Positions 32,319-43,269 are shown, numbered from the stretch's first letter. The stretch: 64,000 bases of DNA from Aradus depressus (GCA_963662175.1 OY759222.1:6492713-6556712), one strand, 5' to 3'. Notes: generated by a model from the sequence alone, not told the origin. A program made the numbers and translations.

Positions 32319-32525
32319 TTTGTCGTCCTTAATGGGTTTTGTTTTCAATTTTGTGTCGATACATTCATTACAACGGCAGTTATTAGAGTGAGTTAAGCCT
32401 CTCCCCTAATCCCCCCTCCCCTTAGACCGATTTTACTGAAAATCAATATGTGTCGTTCTCAGAGGGTTCAGATTAATTCGTACTGGGGAAGTACATTTCC
32501 AGTAATTCAGAAACGACTTTTATAT

Positions 32526-33064
32526 TTATTTTTTGCTGAAATGATTGTTATAAACAATTATATTATGTATTATAGTCCACATTTGATATCAATGATGTTA
32601 TAAATGTTGAATATCAAAATTTAACTTTGTTCTCGAGATATACCGTATGCCAACATAACTTCATGTTATATAAACATAGTTATACATTCCATACTGTTAT
32701 ATAACACTAGCAGGTTATAACTTTGGGTCTAATAATTAATTCAGTCATTACTGAAAATGGGAATTACAAAATGGTACGCACTTTAAACACTTAGCCAGTG
32801 AGGCCTCTTTTCGGATAATTACACTTAGCTAACTATGGCAGACTATCTGACACACTTACCACTTAACGCATAGTAGCCAATCAGACTAACCACTCAGCCA
32901 CTAAAGTCCCCCCTCTCAAAATTGTAACATTAATCACTCAATCCCACCCCACTCCACAACCGAGGCCCCCTCTCAGGATAGTAACTTGTAAGGCGTTCAC
33001 TCTAACCACTTAACCGTCAAGATAGTAAGCTCTTGAAATTTTTTTTGGCTTTCTATCTATTCAA
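32526..33064. other. No recognisable gene
   Basis: AT-rich, with loosely repeated CACTTAGCCA/CACTTAACC motifs between about 32785 and 33020. No protein or RNA signal. Confidence 0.45.
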
Positions 33065-34065
33065 TACCTCTCTACTTCTGTTGATTCCTCTGAATATCAA
33101 TAGGTGTCCTTAGAGGACTTTGAATTCACACATAAAATTTCGTGTCAATACATTCATTACAACGGTTATTATAGTTTTTGTGTTTGCGATTTGGTTGAAA
33201 ATCAATAGGCATCATCCTTAAGAGGGTTCGGGAAACACTTATAAAGTTTCATGTGGATAAATTTAATCTGTAGGCAGGTTATCATGGTAGACAGTGTCTA
33301 GGGTGGTCCAAAAATGACAATTAAAAAAAAAAAAACGTGCACCCCCTAGTTTGGAAGAACTCGACGAAAGAAAAATTTTGGCACCAAAAAAAACGAAAAA
33401 TATTTTAAATAATCCGTGCCCCACGGCATTTGAATTTTAAATGGAATTTAACACGGGTTTTCATATGTATTAAAGTTGAAACAATATGGCGCTTCCACGT
33501 TTCATCAAAATGGGCTAAAAATTTTGCACATTTTGGTTTTTGGGGTCGGAGAACACGAATTTGACGTCAAAAAGTTATTTTGACACATGACAGCTGTCAA
33601 AAACGCTGTCAACAAAATGACAATAACATTTTTTTCTCATTTAACAATCGGTAAATTCATTTGTGTCAAAATAACTTTTTGACGTCAAATTCGTCTTCTC
33701 CGACACCAAAAACCATAATGTGAAAATTTTTAGCACATTTTGATGAAACGTGGAAGCGCCATATTGTTTCAACTTTAATACATATGAGAACCCATGTTAA
33801 ATTCCATTTAAAATTCCAATGCCGTTGGGCACGGGTTATTTAAAATATTTTTCGTTTTTTTTGGCACCAAAATTTTTCTTTCGTCTAGTTCTTCCAAACT
33901 AGGGGGTGCACGTTTTTTTTTTTTTTAATTGTCATTTTTGGACCACCCTAGTAGACACAGACTTTTATTTTATCATTCTCGGAATCAAAAGATCAGAAAA
34001 CATAGGAAATTGTACAATCGAATTTCTGACCAATTAAATAACTTCCCCTATACTTTGTATAGCTG
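33065..34065 (+). repeat. Family A copy split by a hairpin MITE
   Basis: Two body modules to 33297, interruption by the MITE, then the patch GTAGACACAGAC and a full tail (CCCCTATACTTTGTATAGCT) from 33952 to about 34065. Confidence 0.75.
33298..33951. mobile_element. Hairpin MITE with TA target duplication
   Basis: Inverted arms of about 300 bp: CTAGGGTGGTCCAAAAATGA at the left and the exact complement at the right. TA lies at both outer edges (33299-33300 and 33949-33950), pointing to the Tc1/mariner superfamily. Nearly the whole 654-bp unit folds back. Arms contain GACGTCAAA and TTCCACGTTTCATCAAAATG. No coding capacity. Confidence 0.85.
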
Positions 34066-34066
34066 G

Positions 34067-34170
34067 TGAATGGGCATAACAGGACTTTCTTATGCCAACC
34101 ACTTTTGTACAGATCATACCCCCTCAACTCTTTAAAATTCATTTCATACTTGCGTTACTGGATATACTAA
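34067..34170 (+). mobile_element. MITE family C fragment
   Basis: GGGCATAACAGGACTTTCTT and ATGCCAACCACTTTTGTACA followed by the middle block, truncated. Confidence 0.6.
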
Positions 34171-34484
34171 AGTAATGTGTTGCGGTTTTCTTTGTTTCAT
34201 TGTACATCGTAGCATTGGCTTTCTATCTTTTCAATACTGTTTCAAAAAAAAAAAAAGTTAAGGTAAGAAGTCAATGGTTTTGTATTTCTCCAGCACGAGT
34301 TAATCTATTATATTTTCGCTTTTCCTCCAAAGCCATAGGGCTAAAAATACTTGACATATAGTGTGACTCCTGATTTCTCATACTAAATTGTGTGTCAATA
34401 CATTCATTACATCAGCAGGTGTCGTCCTTATGGGTTTTGAATTTAAATATAAAATTTATTGACGATATATACTCATTACAATTG

Positions 34485-34931
34485 AAAAGTTACAAAACAA
34501 CAAGAAAGAATATATATAAAAAATTAGTAAAAAGAATAGTTATGAAAAAAAAAAAAAAAAAGTAGGTATATGTAATTTCATTATTTATTACCTATCATGC
34601 TTTGGCAGTTAGTACATAGTCTTATAAGATATGCTTTGCAGCTCTGTTGTAAAAATTCAAAAAATTCAACTACACTGCAATAGCTGTGTGTTCAGCCTCA
34701 TTACTTAGACCTCACTGTGACTGTTCCCAGATCACAGCGGGAATGTGCCCTTCTCCTAGAGTCACTTAGCTGGGCCCCGAGATAGTCGGTCCGTCATCAT
34801 GTTGTCTCTCCGGTCCGCTTAGATCTGCCTCCAATTATATGTTTTCATATGACCACCTATTTTTCTTATTTTTTATTATTTTTAAAAAAAAAATATATAT
34901 ATATATATACCTATATATGTATATAGTGATA

Positions 34932-35005
<74 letters not shown>

Positions 35006-35089
35006 TATCACTACGATACTGTAAAATACGCTAGATTGGCGCTTTGACCCTGGCTGTTGCGTGCCAAACAAAAAAACCCAAATACTACT
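34485..35089. mobile_element. Insertion with 14-bp target duplication (retroposon-like)
   Basis: ACTCATTACAATTG at 34471-34484 is repeated exactly at 35090-35103. The 605-bp insert has an A run at about 34545-34561, a less AT-rich part (34700-34835) and a long (AT)n tract. A 14-bp duplication fits a target-primed retroposon. I could not match the insert to a known SINE or LINE. Confidence 0.65.
34925..35012. repeat. (AT)n microsatellite closed by inverted flanks
   Basis: About 70 bp of pure AT repeat bounded by AGTGATACC and GGTATCACT. The 88-bp unit is a perfect palindrome able to form a cruciform. Confidence 0.9.
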
Positions 35090-35581
35090 ACTCATTACAA
35101 TTGGCAGTATTATTAATATTTTTGAGTTCAATATGTGTCGTGCTTAAAGGGTTCCGGATTCACTTATCAAATGTCATGTAGATACATTCTTTCTATCTGG
35201 AGTTATCGTGTTACAGATACAAAACACACCGACAGACAGAACTAGGTAAACTTGAAATTTCGTTAAAAACTCAGCATCAAATTACTGACCTAATACATAA
35301 CCCCTATACTTCTGATAGCTTGCGAAGTAGAATGTTATTATTATTTTTTTTAATCGCTTCAACAGAAACATTAATATGAGGTCCCACTCAGTACATATTA
35401 TTAAAAGAATAATTTATCCCTCCCTCAGTATAAATTTTCTGATTTAATTTGGCCTTTGACTGATTCTAGAGAAATCAAATTTTCAGAAACATGTTTAAAA
35501 TGGGTGTGACAAAATCTAGTGTACAGATTTCCTTGCATTTTTTGGCCATTCATTCATCTTACTAGATTACCTCTAGTTGAT

Positions 35582-35902
35582 TAGTTATTATGACTCATGC
35601 CCAAGATTTAACTACGAGGTCTATCGCCTACTACCAGAGCTCTCTTTCGTCACTCTGGTAGACATGAGCTCGACTCTACTGTGGGAGTCCTAAATTTTTA
35701 TTCACTTAGGGCAGGGGTCTTTAACGAGTATCTGACATCGTACAGGTTAGGGACCATCGCTTAACGTCCCATCCGAAGGACGGCATGCTTAAGTTTATTT
35801 TACCTCCCAGATAAAATAAACTAAGGGCCTCGGCCGGGTTTCGAACCCACGATCTTGAGCTCAGGAGGCAAGCACGCATACCACTGAGCTACCGGCGCCC
35901 TC
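35582..35902 (-). mobile_element. tRNA-derived SINE, full length
   Basis: Minus-strand copy from GACTCATGCCC to GAGCTACCGGCGCCCTC. Box B and box A are present (GTTTCGAACCC and CTGAGCTA as read on plus). Confidence 0.85.
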
Positions 35903-36156
35903 TCTAATATAGATTATATGTAATCGCCTCGGCAAGATTTAATATTATGCAACACTGTTTGTATGAAAATTATTTACTGTTGAAGACTTAGCATTCATTT
36001 TACGTTTTTTGTTGCTCTTTTAAATAAGCTCCATTTGAACTTTTTTGTATGAAAGTATATGCGCACGCACAAGGAAGAAAGTGTCATTATAAGGGCATAT
36101 GATATTATCCGTTGATGGTGTTGGGGATGACAGACGACAGATACCTGGGTTGTTAC

Positions 36157-36273
36157 CTCGGCAAGTTTTGGCTTAGGAACACGGGTTCCCACTCAGAGAC
36201 AGGGGGAGGGTCGATAGGGGGTCCTTCAGCGGCCACCCTGCCCTCCTGGCTAACTGGACCCCCTCTGAGGCTT
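36157..36273 (-). CDS. Candidate internal exon, unknown protein
   Basis: A GC-rich island in AT-rich DNA. On the minus strand a strong acceptor (CTCTCCCCCTTCTTGTCTGC followed by CAG) opens a 117-bp segment that ends at a GTAACA donor (GCCGAG before it). One frame is open throughout and includes EGPPIDPPPVSEWEPVFLSQ. The length keeps frame. I do not recognise the protein. The plus strand also has an open frame here (36112-36342), but without comparable splice sites. Confidence 0.35.
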
Positions 36274-36351
36274 CTGGCAGACAAGAAGGGGGAGAGGTCC
36301 CTTAAAAATCTGTTTGGAAGCAATATCAGTTACATAATATAATATTATAAG

Positions 36352-36671
36352 TTAGTTATTATAACCCATGCCAGAGCTTTAATAACCAGGTAACATCGCC
36401 TACTACCAGAGCACTCTATAGTCGGTCTGGTGGACATAAAACCGACTCTACTACGGGAGTTCTAAATTTTGCCTACTCAGTTTTTGTTATCTATGGTAGA
36501 TGTTTTTAACGAGCATTTGAATATCATACAAGCTCGGGATCATCACTCAATGTCCCATCAGTAGGGTAGCTTGCTCAAGGTATAATCATCCCCCAAATAA
36601 AAAAAAAACCTAAGAAACCGGGGTTCCAACCCTCCATCTTGAACTCAGTAGGCAAGAACGGTACCGGCGCA
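36352..36671 (-). mobile_element. tRNA-derived SINE, diverged
   Basis: Minus-strand copy from GTTAGTTATTATAACCCATG to GGTACCGGCGC. The tRNA-like head is damaged: CCACTGAGCTA is lost. Confidence 0.75.
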
Positions 36672-37426
36672 CTAGAAATTTTCATATCGGTAATATTTTT
36701 AAAATGAGAAACATCAATATATCGATATATCGATATTTTCCTTCTTGACATTTTTGCATATCACTATAATTTTCTAATATAAAGTATCCGATATATTGTT
36801 TACAAAATGCATCCCTAAACCCCCAAAAAATAGTCCTTCCGGAGAGAGACACTGTTCAAAAGATGAGATACAGCTAGCGACGACCAGATAATAAAATGGC
36901 GTTGAAAACTTTTGTTTGATAAAAGTAAATAAATATATGAATTTTACCATTATTAGGCAGTTGGATGATTCAAACATACTTTTAACGACATGGATGAGCG
37001 GAGGCAAGTGCATAATGTGTCCGAGTTATGCGCTGTTGCATATTATGAGGGGGCCATTAAACTAAAGTGGTGCATCATTTCCTTTTTTATTGTTACTTCC
37101 CCAACCTTTTTTTTGTGTTATAATTATTATAATTTAATGATTACTTTTCCTGCTACATTGTATAATTATGTAATCGGTGAGAAAGTTAAGTTTTCATGAG
37201 TAAAAGGTGAAATTTCTGTAAACACTCATTTGATCGATTGCATACCTCCTTCTATACTAACAAGTCATCCCATAAGTAATGTTGGTTAAAAAAAAAAAAA
37301 AAAATTAAATAATATATTATTACAGCTACATTCTCCCATTAATTTTATTCCTTCCCAAAAAATATCAATTACAAACGTTTCTGGAAGCACTTTGTTGTGT
37401 TTGTTGCAGCTCGTGTGACAGTGCAT

Positions 37427-38387
37427 GGGTGAAGTGATTAAAACGTAGTTGATGCTACCACTCCGGTATTTTGGAGTTGTAACTTCGTTTAGTGTGATTA
37501 AAAATGTAGCTACAACTACCCCCATAGTTGTATCTCGGTTTTTCCGGACATGTAGTTATAACTTCACTTTTGATTTGATAAAAAGAGAAGTGTCTCTAAT
37601 TATCTTTAGTTATAACTCCAAAATGTCGAAGTGCTTGGAGGCGCACACTCCATGTCAGTTGTTAGTCTATTTCGCGATGGCCATGTTATGATTGTAATGT
37701 ATTGAGTGAAGGGCCTACGGTGAATGAAGAGTTTTGAGTAAGTGTAAGGAGCTGATGCGTTCGAGAATGTTAATATAGATTTTTTAGATTTTTAGTGAAG
37801 AAACTCGAAGAAAAGCACTGTCTCCAAGACAACGAATGGAAATATTTTTGTGTTATACTGCTGACCCAGGATTCCAGAGTGGAGTGTAAAAAATATAAAT
37901 TACGTGATGGACTGTATTTTAGAAAAAAGCAGCAATTGGATTAAATTTCCCAGTACAGTTCAAGAAATAAACAGTGCAAAAGTCAATTGGCAAACACGCT
38001 TTAATTTACCAACTGTTGTGGGCGCATTAGACTCCACTCACGCGACAGTAATCTTAGAAATAATTCTCTGTCAACACATCTCTTATCAACGTCCTCTTCA
38101 TCTTCAGATGACAATATGTTTAACAGACTAACGCTATAGAAAGGACGACACGACCTGAATGACTGAGTGTGGTTTAACATCATGTGGCCAGAAGCCAGGG
38201 TATTGGGGTGGGGGCGAACAGATCCCAACATGAAAGGTAGTTACTGCTACATCCAAGTTATATCTACCCATATGTAATGATGTAACTGTGTAGTGTTAGC
38301 GTTTGTTTCATCACATGAATTTGACTTAAAGCTATCACTACACCGTAGTGTCTACTACGTAGTCACTTCGTTTTAATCACTTCACCC
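37427..38387 (+). mobile_element. PIF/Harbinger-type element with 3-bp duplication
   Basis: Inverted ends GGGTGAAGTGATTAAAACG at the left, and its complement at the right. CAT at 37424-37426 is repeated at 38388-38390, a 3-bp duplication as expected for PIF/Harbinger, although TAA/TTA is more usual. The 961-bp length and broken transposase show internal deletion. Confidence 0.8.
37820..38131 (+). pseudogene. Harbinger transposase remnants (HARBI1-like)
   Basis: Two pieces are recognisable. SPRQRMEIFLCYTADPGFQS (from about 37820) resembles the helical N-terminal part of Harbinger nucleases. After stops, WIKFPSTVQEINSAKVNWQT and RFNLPTVVGALDSTHA (37930-38048) match the start of the DDE_4 nuclease domain, whose first catalytic Asp lies in VVGALDSTH. 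The rest of the domain is missing, so the gene is dead. Confidence 0.75.
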
Positions 38388-38794
38388 CATGTACCAGTCG
38401 TTGTTGAGAAAACATAAAACGACTAATCCAACCACCCGCTCGCTCGCTCGCTCGCTAGGTAACACACACTTTTTTTTTTATTATTTACTTTTTTTTTCCT
38501 TTTTAACTGGCTTTTTACTTTTTATCCGCTTTTAGAGACATATTTTTCATTATTTCTTATTTAGTAGTGGGTGGGGCTCGCTTTGCTTCTCTTCGTTTCT
38601 TCTAAATGCAAATTTTATGTAGTCAACAACAAAAACTAACAACAATAAATAGTCTAAACGATGAACGAAGTTTTCATTTTAATATATTAGTTAGAGAAGA
38701 TACGGGAATAAGAATGTAAATTTTCATTTGATCTTCATCAGTATCTGTAGTACATGTGTTCTTTATGTCAACTATTCCTTCTGTCAAAAAGAGA

Positions 38795-39195
38795 GGCCTT
38801 CATCCACGGATGATGTTTGGTGTATTTTGGAAGAAATAATCCATTATAATAGTTTTTAATGTAACCAATCAAGAAAGAAGTCTACTGCCAACAACTTGAC
38901 CGTTTGATGTCAGCATTGAAAAAAAAAAAAGATCTTCTCTGGTCAATATGCGCTGATTTTTATTCGACCAGGACAATGCCAGACCTCACACTGCTGAGGC
39001 CCTACAAAAACTACACCATTGATGTTGGCACATTATAAGACAGCCATGGTATTCTCCCCTTCAGATATCCCACCTGTTCCAGAATCTCCGGGACTACCTA
39101 ATTGCCCATTGGATGAATTCATCGGGAGAGGTAAAAAGAGCAGTCGTTTTATTTTTCGGAACAAAATGTTTTTGAAAATGGTAGAAAATATAATC
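38795..39195 (+). pseudogene. mariner transposase remnant
   Basis: Frameshifted remains of a mariner DDE transposase: HPRMMFGVFWK near 38798, YCQQLDRLMSALKKK near 38885 and FDQDNARPHTAEALQKLHH near 38965, which carries the second catalytic Asp. Many shifts and stops. The N-terminus was lost or displaced by the Harbinger insertion. Confidence 0.7.
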
Positions 39196-39576
39196 ATTGG
39201 ATAAAAATTAACAGTAAGTTTTTTTATTACTTTTTATCCGAGAATACAAAAACCGACACTACTTATGGGATGACCTGATACAGCTTCGGAAGTAACAGAA
39301 TGTTGCTGTGTATGTGGGACATATAAACGTTCGGAATTTATAAATGAATCCAGAAGTTTGAAAGCTATTTCTAGTAAACGGCTTCAGGTAAAGTGGAGTG
39401 TGGGCTTAGAGAGAAAGCGAACACAGTACAAGTTACATCCCTCTCACACAATGTCAACTCTCCCATCCCAATTTAGAAAATTGACTTTCAAAATTTAAAA
39501 ATAATATTCAACGTGAGAAAATATTACTCAATTTGTCGCTTAGAGTAACAACAGTTGACACAAAGCAAAAACATAC

Positions 39577-39962
39577 TAAAAAAGTGTTGGGTGAATCACC
39601 GGCTATGTACTTCCCCAGCACGAATTAATCAATTATGTTTTCGCTCTCCCTCCAAAGCTAATTGACCGTTTGGGCTGAAACCCAATATTTGACTTACATA
39701 GTGGCTTCTGAATACTCATATTGAATTTTGTACCGATACATTCAGTTATTAGGATTTTTGAGTTTAGCCCCGTCTCTCCGACGCCCTCTACTTCCGCTGA
39801 ATTGTCCTTATAGGGCTTTGAATTCACATATAAAATTTCGTGTCAATACATTCATTACAACGGTTATTATAGTTTTTGTGTTTGCGATTTGGCTGAAAAT
39901 CAATTGCGATTGGCTGAAAATCAATAGGCGTCGTCCTTAGAGGGTTCGGGGGGAGGGGGGTA
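39577..39962 (+). repeat. Family A copy (head and two body modules)
   Basis: GGGTGAATCACCGGCTATGT, TACTTCCCCAGCACG, then body modules. A short internal duplication of the GATTTGGCTGAAAATCAAT block lies at about 39885-39925. Confidence 0.75.
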
Positions 39963-39973
39963 GCTCGCTTGGT

Positions 39974-40083
39974 GGGGGAAAACGGGAGAGGATAGCCAAT
40001 AGGAACCCATGAAAATGACGCGGTCGCCATGGGAACGTCGTTTTCATGGGTTCCTATTGGCTATCCTCTCCCGTTTCCCCCCT
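39974..40083. repeat. Hairpin with 46-bp arms
   Basis: GGGGGAAAACGGGAGAGGAT at the left pairs with ATCCTCTCCCGTTTCCCCC at the right. Arms also contain AGCCAATAGGAACCCATGAA, and the loop is CGGTCGCCATGGGAACG. One mismatch seen. It includes a CCAAT motif in each arm. Role unknown. Confidence 0.8.
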
Positions 40084-40149
40084 CCAAGAGAACTGGCCAT
40101 CCCCCCTCCAAAGGGCCAAGATATACCGGCGCTACTATAAGCACCTTGT

Positions 40150-40405
40150 ATAAAGTTGCCCCAACTTTCGTCTGATTTCTGCCAATCATGGCCTAATCAT
40201 ATCTAATTTAACACATGTGACAAATTCATCTCAAATTTCAAGTTCATTTCTACAATAATTTCTGTGTTAGACCAAACGAAGTTCCAATCACCACACTTGG
40301 ACATCTTAGTGAAAATAGGTAAAACATCTATTTTCAGGGAAACTTGAAAAGTGAAATTCCGTTGAAAACTGGATATCGGATTTTCGCACGATTACAATAA
40401 TTTCT
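40150..40405. repeat. Family B fragment (minus) and family A tail (plus)
   Basis: About 40150-40290 is the reverse complement of part of family B (CACATGTGACAAATTCATCT, TCAAATTTCAAGTTCATTTC). About 40312-40405 is a family A tail with GAAATTCCGTTGAAAACTGG. Confidence 0.55.
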
Positions 40406-40730
40406 TTTACTAAAGGTATAAGAAATTTAAAACAAAAAACCCTCCTAATTGCCGTACATTTTGTAAATATTAGTTGTAGAGAGGACATAAAAATGCAAAT
40501 TGCTCTCTCATTATGCTTCCTTAATTACGTTTTTGTTTGCTAAATGTAAAGCGAGCTCTTTGTACAATTATTAATATTATAATTTTTATTACTATTATTA
40601 TGTAAACACAGACTTTTTTTTTATTACAAAATCTTTTTCATTTCTTTATGTACAAGTGATTTTTCACCTCTTGAATATAAAATTACTGTAAAAGATGGTT
40701 ACTTCGTATCTTGAAGCTCAATGCACCTTC

Positions 40731-41216
40731 AGCCCAGGCTTTAACTACAAGATCATATCACCCACTACCAAAGCGCTCTAGTAAGTAGTTTAATATACTT
40801 CCTATTTTTTTTTGTTTTAATAAAATAAAATTGTGTCGGATGACTTAAACGAGATTATCAATGAAATGGCTTATCTCATAAAGCCCGAGGATCTTATCAT
40901 CCTCGGGCTTTATCTACGAGGTCATATCACCTACTACCAGCTCTTTCGACGCTCTGTTGGACATTAGCCTGTCTCTACTATGGGAGTCATAAATTTTGCC
41001 AACTCTAAACTTGTATTCACCTAGGATAAGGGATCTTTAACGAGTTCCTTCAAATTGTACAGGCCTGAGACCCTCTCTCAACGTCCCATCCGAAGGACGG
41101 AGTTCTCAAGGTTTATTCACCTCTCGGATAAAAAACCTAAGGGTCTCGGGTGGATTTCGAATCCGCGATCTTGAGTTCAGTAAGAATGCAAGCATACCAC
41201 TGAGATACCCCTCAAA
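40731..41216 (-). mobile_element. SINE fragment followed by a near-complete SINE
   Basis: 40731-40781 carries only the CAGGCTTTAACTAC end. 40898-41216 is a diverged minus-strand copy reaching the tRNA-like head (CACTGAGATACC). Confidence 0.7.
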
Positions 41217-41265
41217 TGCGTCATTTTAAATTTTTTTTATACTTTTGTCATTAAACGGCTACAAA

Positions 41266-41690
41266 AATATTTGTTGCTGGCTATACTGGTAAATCTATCA
41301 GAGAAACAGGCGTCCTGATTCTTGGAAAATAAACTTATCATTTCTATATTTTAAATAAAATAAATAAATAAATTAAAAATAAACAAAAAACCCGACCCAA
41401 AAAGTGAAAAAGTCATAATTTCTGGAAAAAATTCAAGGTTTTGCAGTAAATTGTTCCTGTTGGTCCTTTTCTCCGATTTGGTGTTTCGTTACCAATAGAT
41501 ACCACCATCCTATTATAGACATTTTCAGTTGTTTTACACTTTTTTTGGAAGTCAGGTTTTTGTTTATTTTTAATTAATTAATTTTATTTAAAATATAGCA
41601 ATTCAACGTTTTTTTTCCAAGGGTGACGACGCCTGTTGCTCCGATAAATGAATAAGTACAGCCAACCTAACAAGTACATTTGTCCCCGTT
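41266..41690. mobile_element. Foldback MITE, diverged arms
   Basis: Arms of about 150 bp: the left with TTGTTGCTGGCTATACTGG and GAAACAGGCGTCCTGATTC, the right with the complement (GACGCCTGTTGCTCC and TACAGCCAACCTAACAAGTA). Both carry AT-rich TTTAAATAAAAT blocks. No target duplication is clear. Confidence 0.65.
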
Positions 41691-41698
41691 TAATAATA

Positions 41699-41935
41699 AG
41701 ATGGACTTGAGCTCGACTCTACTATGGGAGTCATACATTTTACCTACCTAGGTTTATTCACCTAGGGTAGGGGTCGAGTATCTGATATCGTACAGGCTTG
41801 AGAGCATGGCTTAATGTCTCATCCGAAGGACGGCGTGAAGTGTTTTTCACCAGATAAGAAACTTAAGAGGCTGGGCCGGGTTTCGAATCCGCGTGAGCTC
41901 AATAAGCAAGCACGTTACCTCTGAGCTACCGGCGC
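41699..41935 (-). mobile_element. tRNA-derived SINE, cut by another element at its head
   Basis: Minus-strand copy from ATGGACTTGAGCTCGACTC to GAGCTACCGGCGC. The expected next bases GCGCCCTC are found at 42670, after the inserted element. Confidence 0.8.
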
Positions 41936-42669
41936 ACAGTGGGACAGATCCCGAATCTATCGGGTCAAAAGTACGGTGAATAAGTTACGGAATAGTTATA
42001 ATTATTCAATCATTCAGAAGGGCATAAAAAGACAGAAAAATAACGAATAACACTATGGTTTGTCAATTAATTTTTTAATTATTATAATTAAAGCGACAAG
42101 TCGCTCAAACCAAAATCACTAACGGAATTGTTGTCTCCACTGCTAATTTCTGCCGAAATCGTTGTTGAAATTAAGAGTAACTCTTACTTTTTCACTTATA
42201 CCAGTTTGTTCGAGGGTATAGGACGATTGCTGGCTTTCGTACAACTCTCTTCTGTTTATAGACATTTTTACACCTTCAGTTACAACTAAGTTGCGCCTTT
42301 ATGAACTTGGTTTTTCAAACATGCACTATTCTTGTGGCCCTTCCAACACTTTGTGACTTAAAACAAAACAAAAATTGCTAAGACTTACATTTTTTGAATC
42401 CCTTCCATGGAACAGTAATGAAGAAAAAATCGGTAATGTTCGGAAGCGAAATTGACAGGATCGAGTAAAACTGGCTCGCCACCAAGATAATGTGTTTGCA
42501 TGGTTTGTTTATTTCATCGCTGCGCTGTTTTGACTTTGTCCTCTCAAATTCCTTTTGTTTATTTCTCTCTCATATACTACTTGTAGAACCAGGTTGTTTT
42601 CTTCCCGAAAACTCTCACTTCATTTTCGGACTTTTGACCAGCTAGATTTGGGTTCTGACCCACTGTGCA
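41936..42669. mobile_element. 734-bp DNA element with CAGTGGG ends, inside a SINE
   Basis: Inverted ends of about 35 bp: ACAGTGGGACAGATCCCGAA at the left and, at the right, the complement of ACAGTGGGTCAGAACCCAAA. GCGC directly precedes the left end and follows the right end, so the duplication may be 4 bp. No transposase frame. The superfamily is uncertain. Confidence 0.7.
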
Positions 42670-42839
42670 GCGCCCTCTTTTTGCAGTTAAAATGATTTTT
42701 TTTAAACCTACGTCCTTATTTTTGGTATAATACAAGTGGCAACCCTATCTACAGCCCATCTATTGTTTAACAATGTCTAGTATTGTCTAACGATGTGTTT
42801 CGATGTAGCAGTCTGTCGGATACGAGAAAATGAGAGTAT

Positions 42840-43145
42840 AGAGGGGAGGGTATGTCCATTTAGTGCCCCCAAAGTGTTCTACTCAAGTTTAAATCGGTTC
42901 TCCCGCACCCCCACCCTGTCTAGTTAGCTAGATGGCCGACGTAGTGGTGTGGTGGGGCGGTCTGGGTCTGGCTATCACATGGGGCTCGTTAGGCTGGTTT
43001 GCCGATCCTGCCCCTGTTCCTCCAGTCCTAATCATTCCCTCTCTCTCTCTCTACATCAAGTTAGCCATCCCTCCAACTCTCTCAACTACCTACCGACAAT
43101 TCTATCACGGAAGGGGCGGCGCTAACTTTGACCTCACCTCCTAGG
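42840..43145. other. GC-rich island with a 70-codon ATG frame
   Basis: Less AT-rich than its surroundings. An ATG at 42932 opens 70 codons (starting MADVVVWWGGLGLAITWGSL) to a stop at 43142-43144. I see no known domain and no clear splice sites. A first exon, a promoter-associated island or a repeat remnant are all possible. Confidence 0.25.
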
Positions 43146-43269
43146 ACATTAGTCAGCTAAATTGATGACTTACCACAAGAACTGTTATACAGAATAGCTG
43201 TCACACCATCTAGTATACATTAGCTTTAAATCTCTTAAGACACCGTATTATAATACAATTTGAGGGGGC

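Larger units (their letters stand above)
30984..32525 (+). repeat. Family A copy split by a SINE and a MITE
   Basis: Head from AAGTCGGTGAATCAGCGGTA (30986), first body module to about 31185, interruption by a SINE, body resumed at 31523-31585 (GAGTTAAGCCC, C-rich patch), interruption by a MITE, body resumed at 32319 (TTTGTCGTCCTTAATGGG). It ends with a head in the opposite orientation (GATTAATTCGTACTGGGGAA at 32471), which suggests family A elements can have inverted heads at both ends. Confidence 0.7.
34255..35340 (+). repeat. Family A copy split by a 605-bp insertion
   Basis: Head and body from about 34255 to 34484 and from 35104 to 35340 (body, ACACACCGACAGACAG patch, tail CCCCTATACTTCTGATAGC). 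The two parts are contiguous in family order. Confidence 0.7.
37260..39278 (+). mobile_element. mariner-type transposon hosting a Harbinger element
   Basis: Ends match as inverted repeats: ACAAGTCATCCCATAAGTAA (left) and, at the right, the complement of TCAGGTCATCCCATAAGTAG. TA is present at 37258-37259 and 39279-39280. A Harbinger-type element sits inside at 37427-38387. Simple repeat (CGCT)n at about 38434-38456. Confidence 0.8.

Noticed and set aside
42932..43144. A 70-codon hydrophobic protein gene
   Set aside because: ATG and stop are present but there is no domain, splice context or downstream polyadenylation signal. Kept only as an unexplained GC-rich island.
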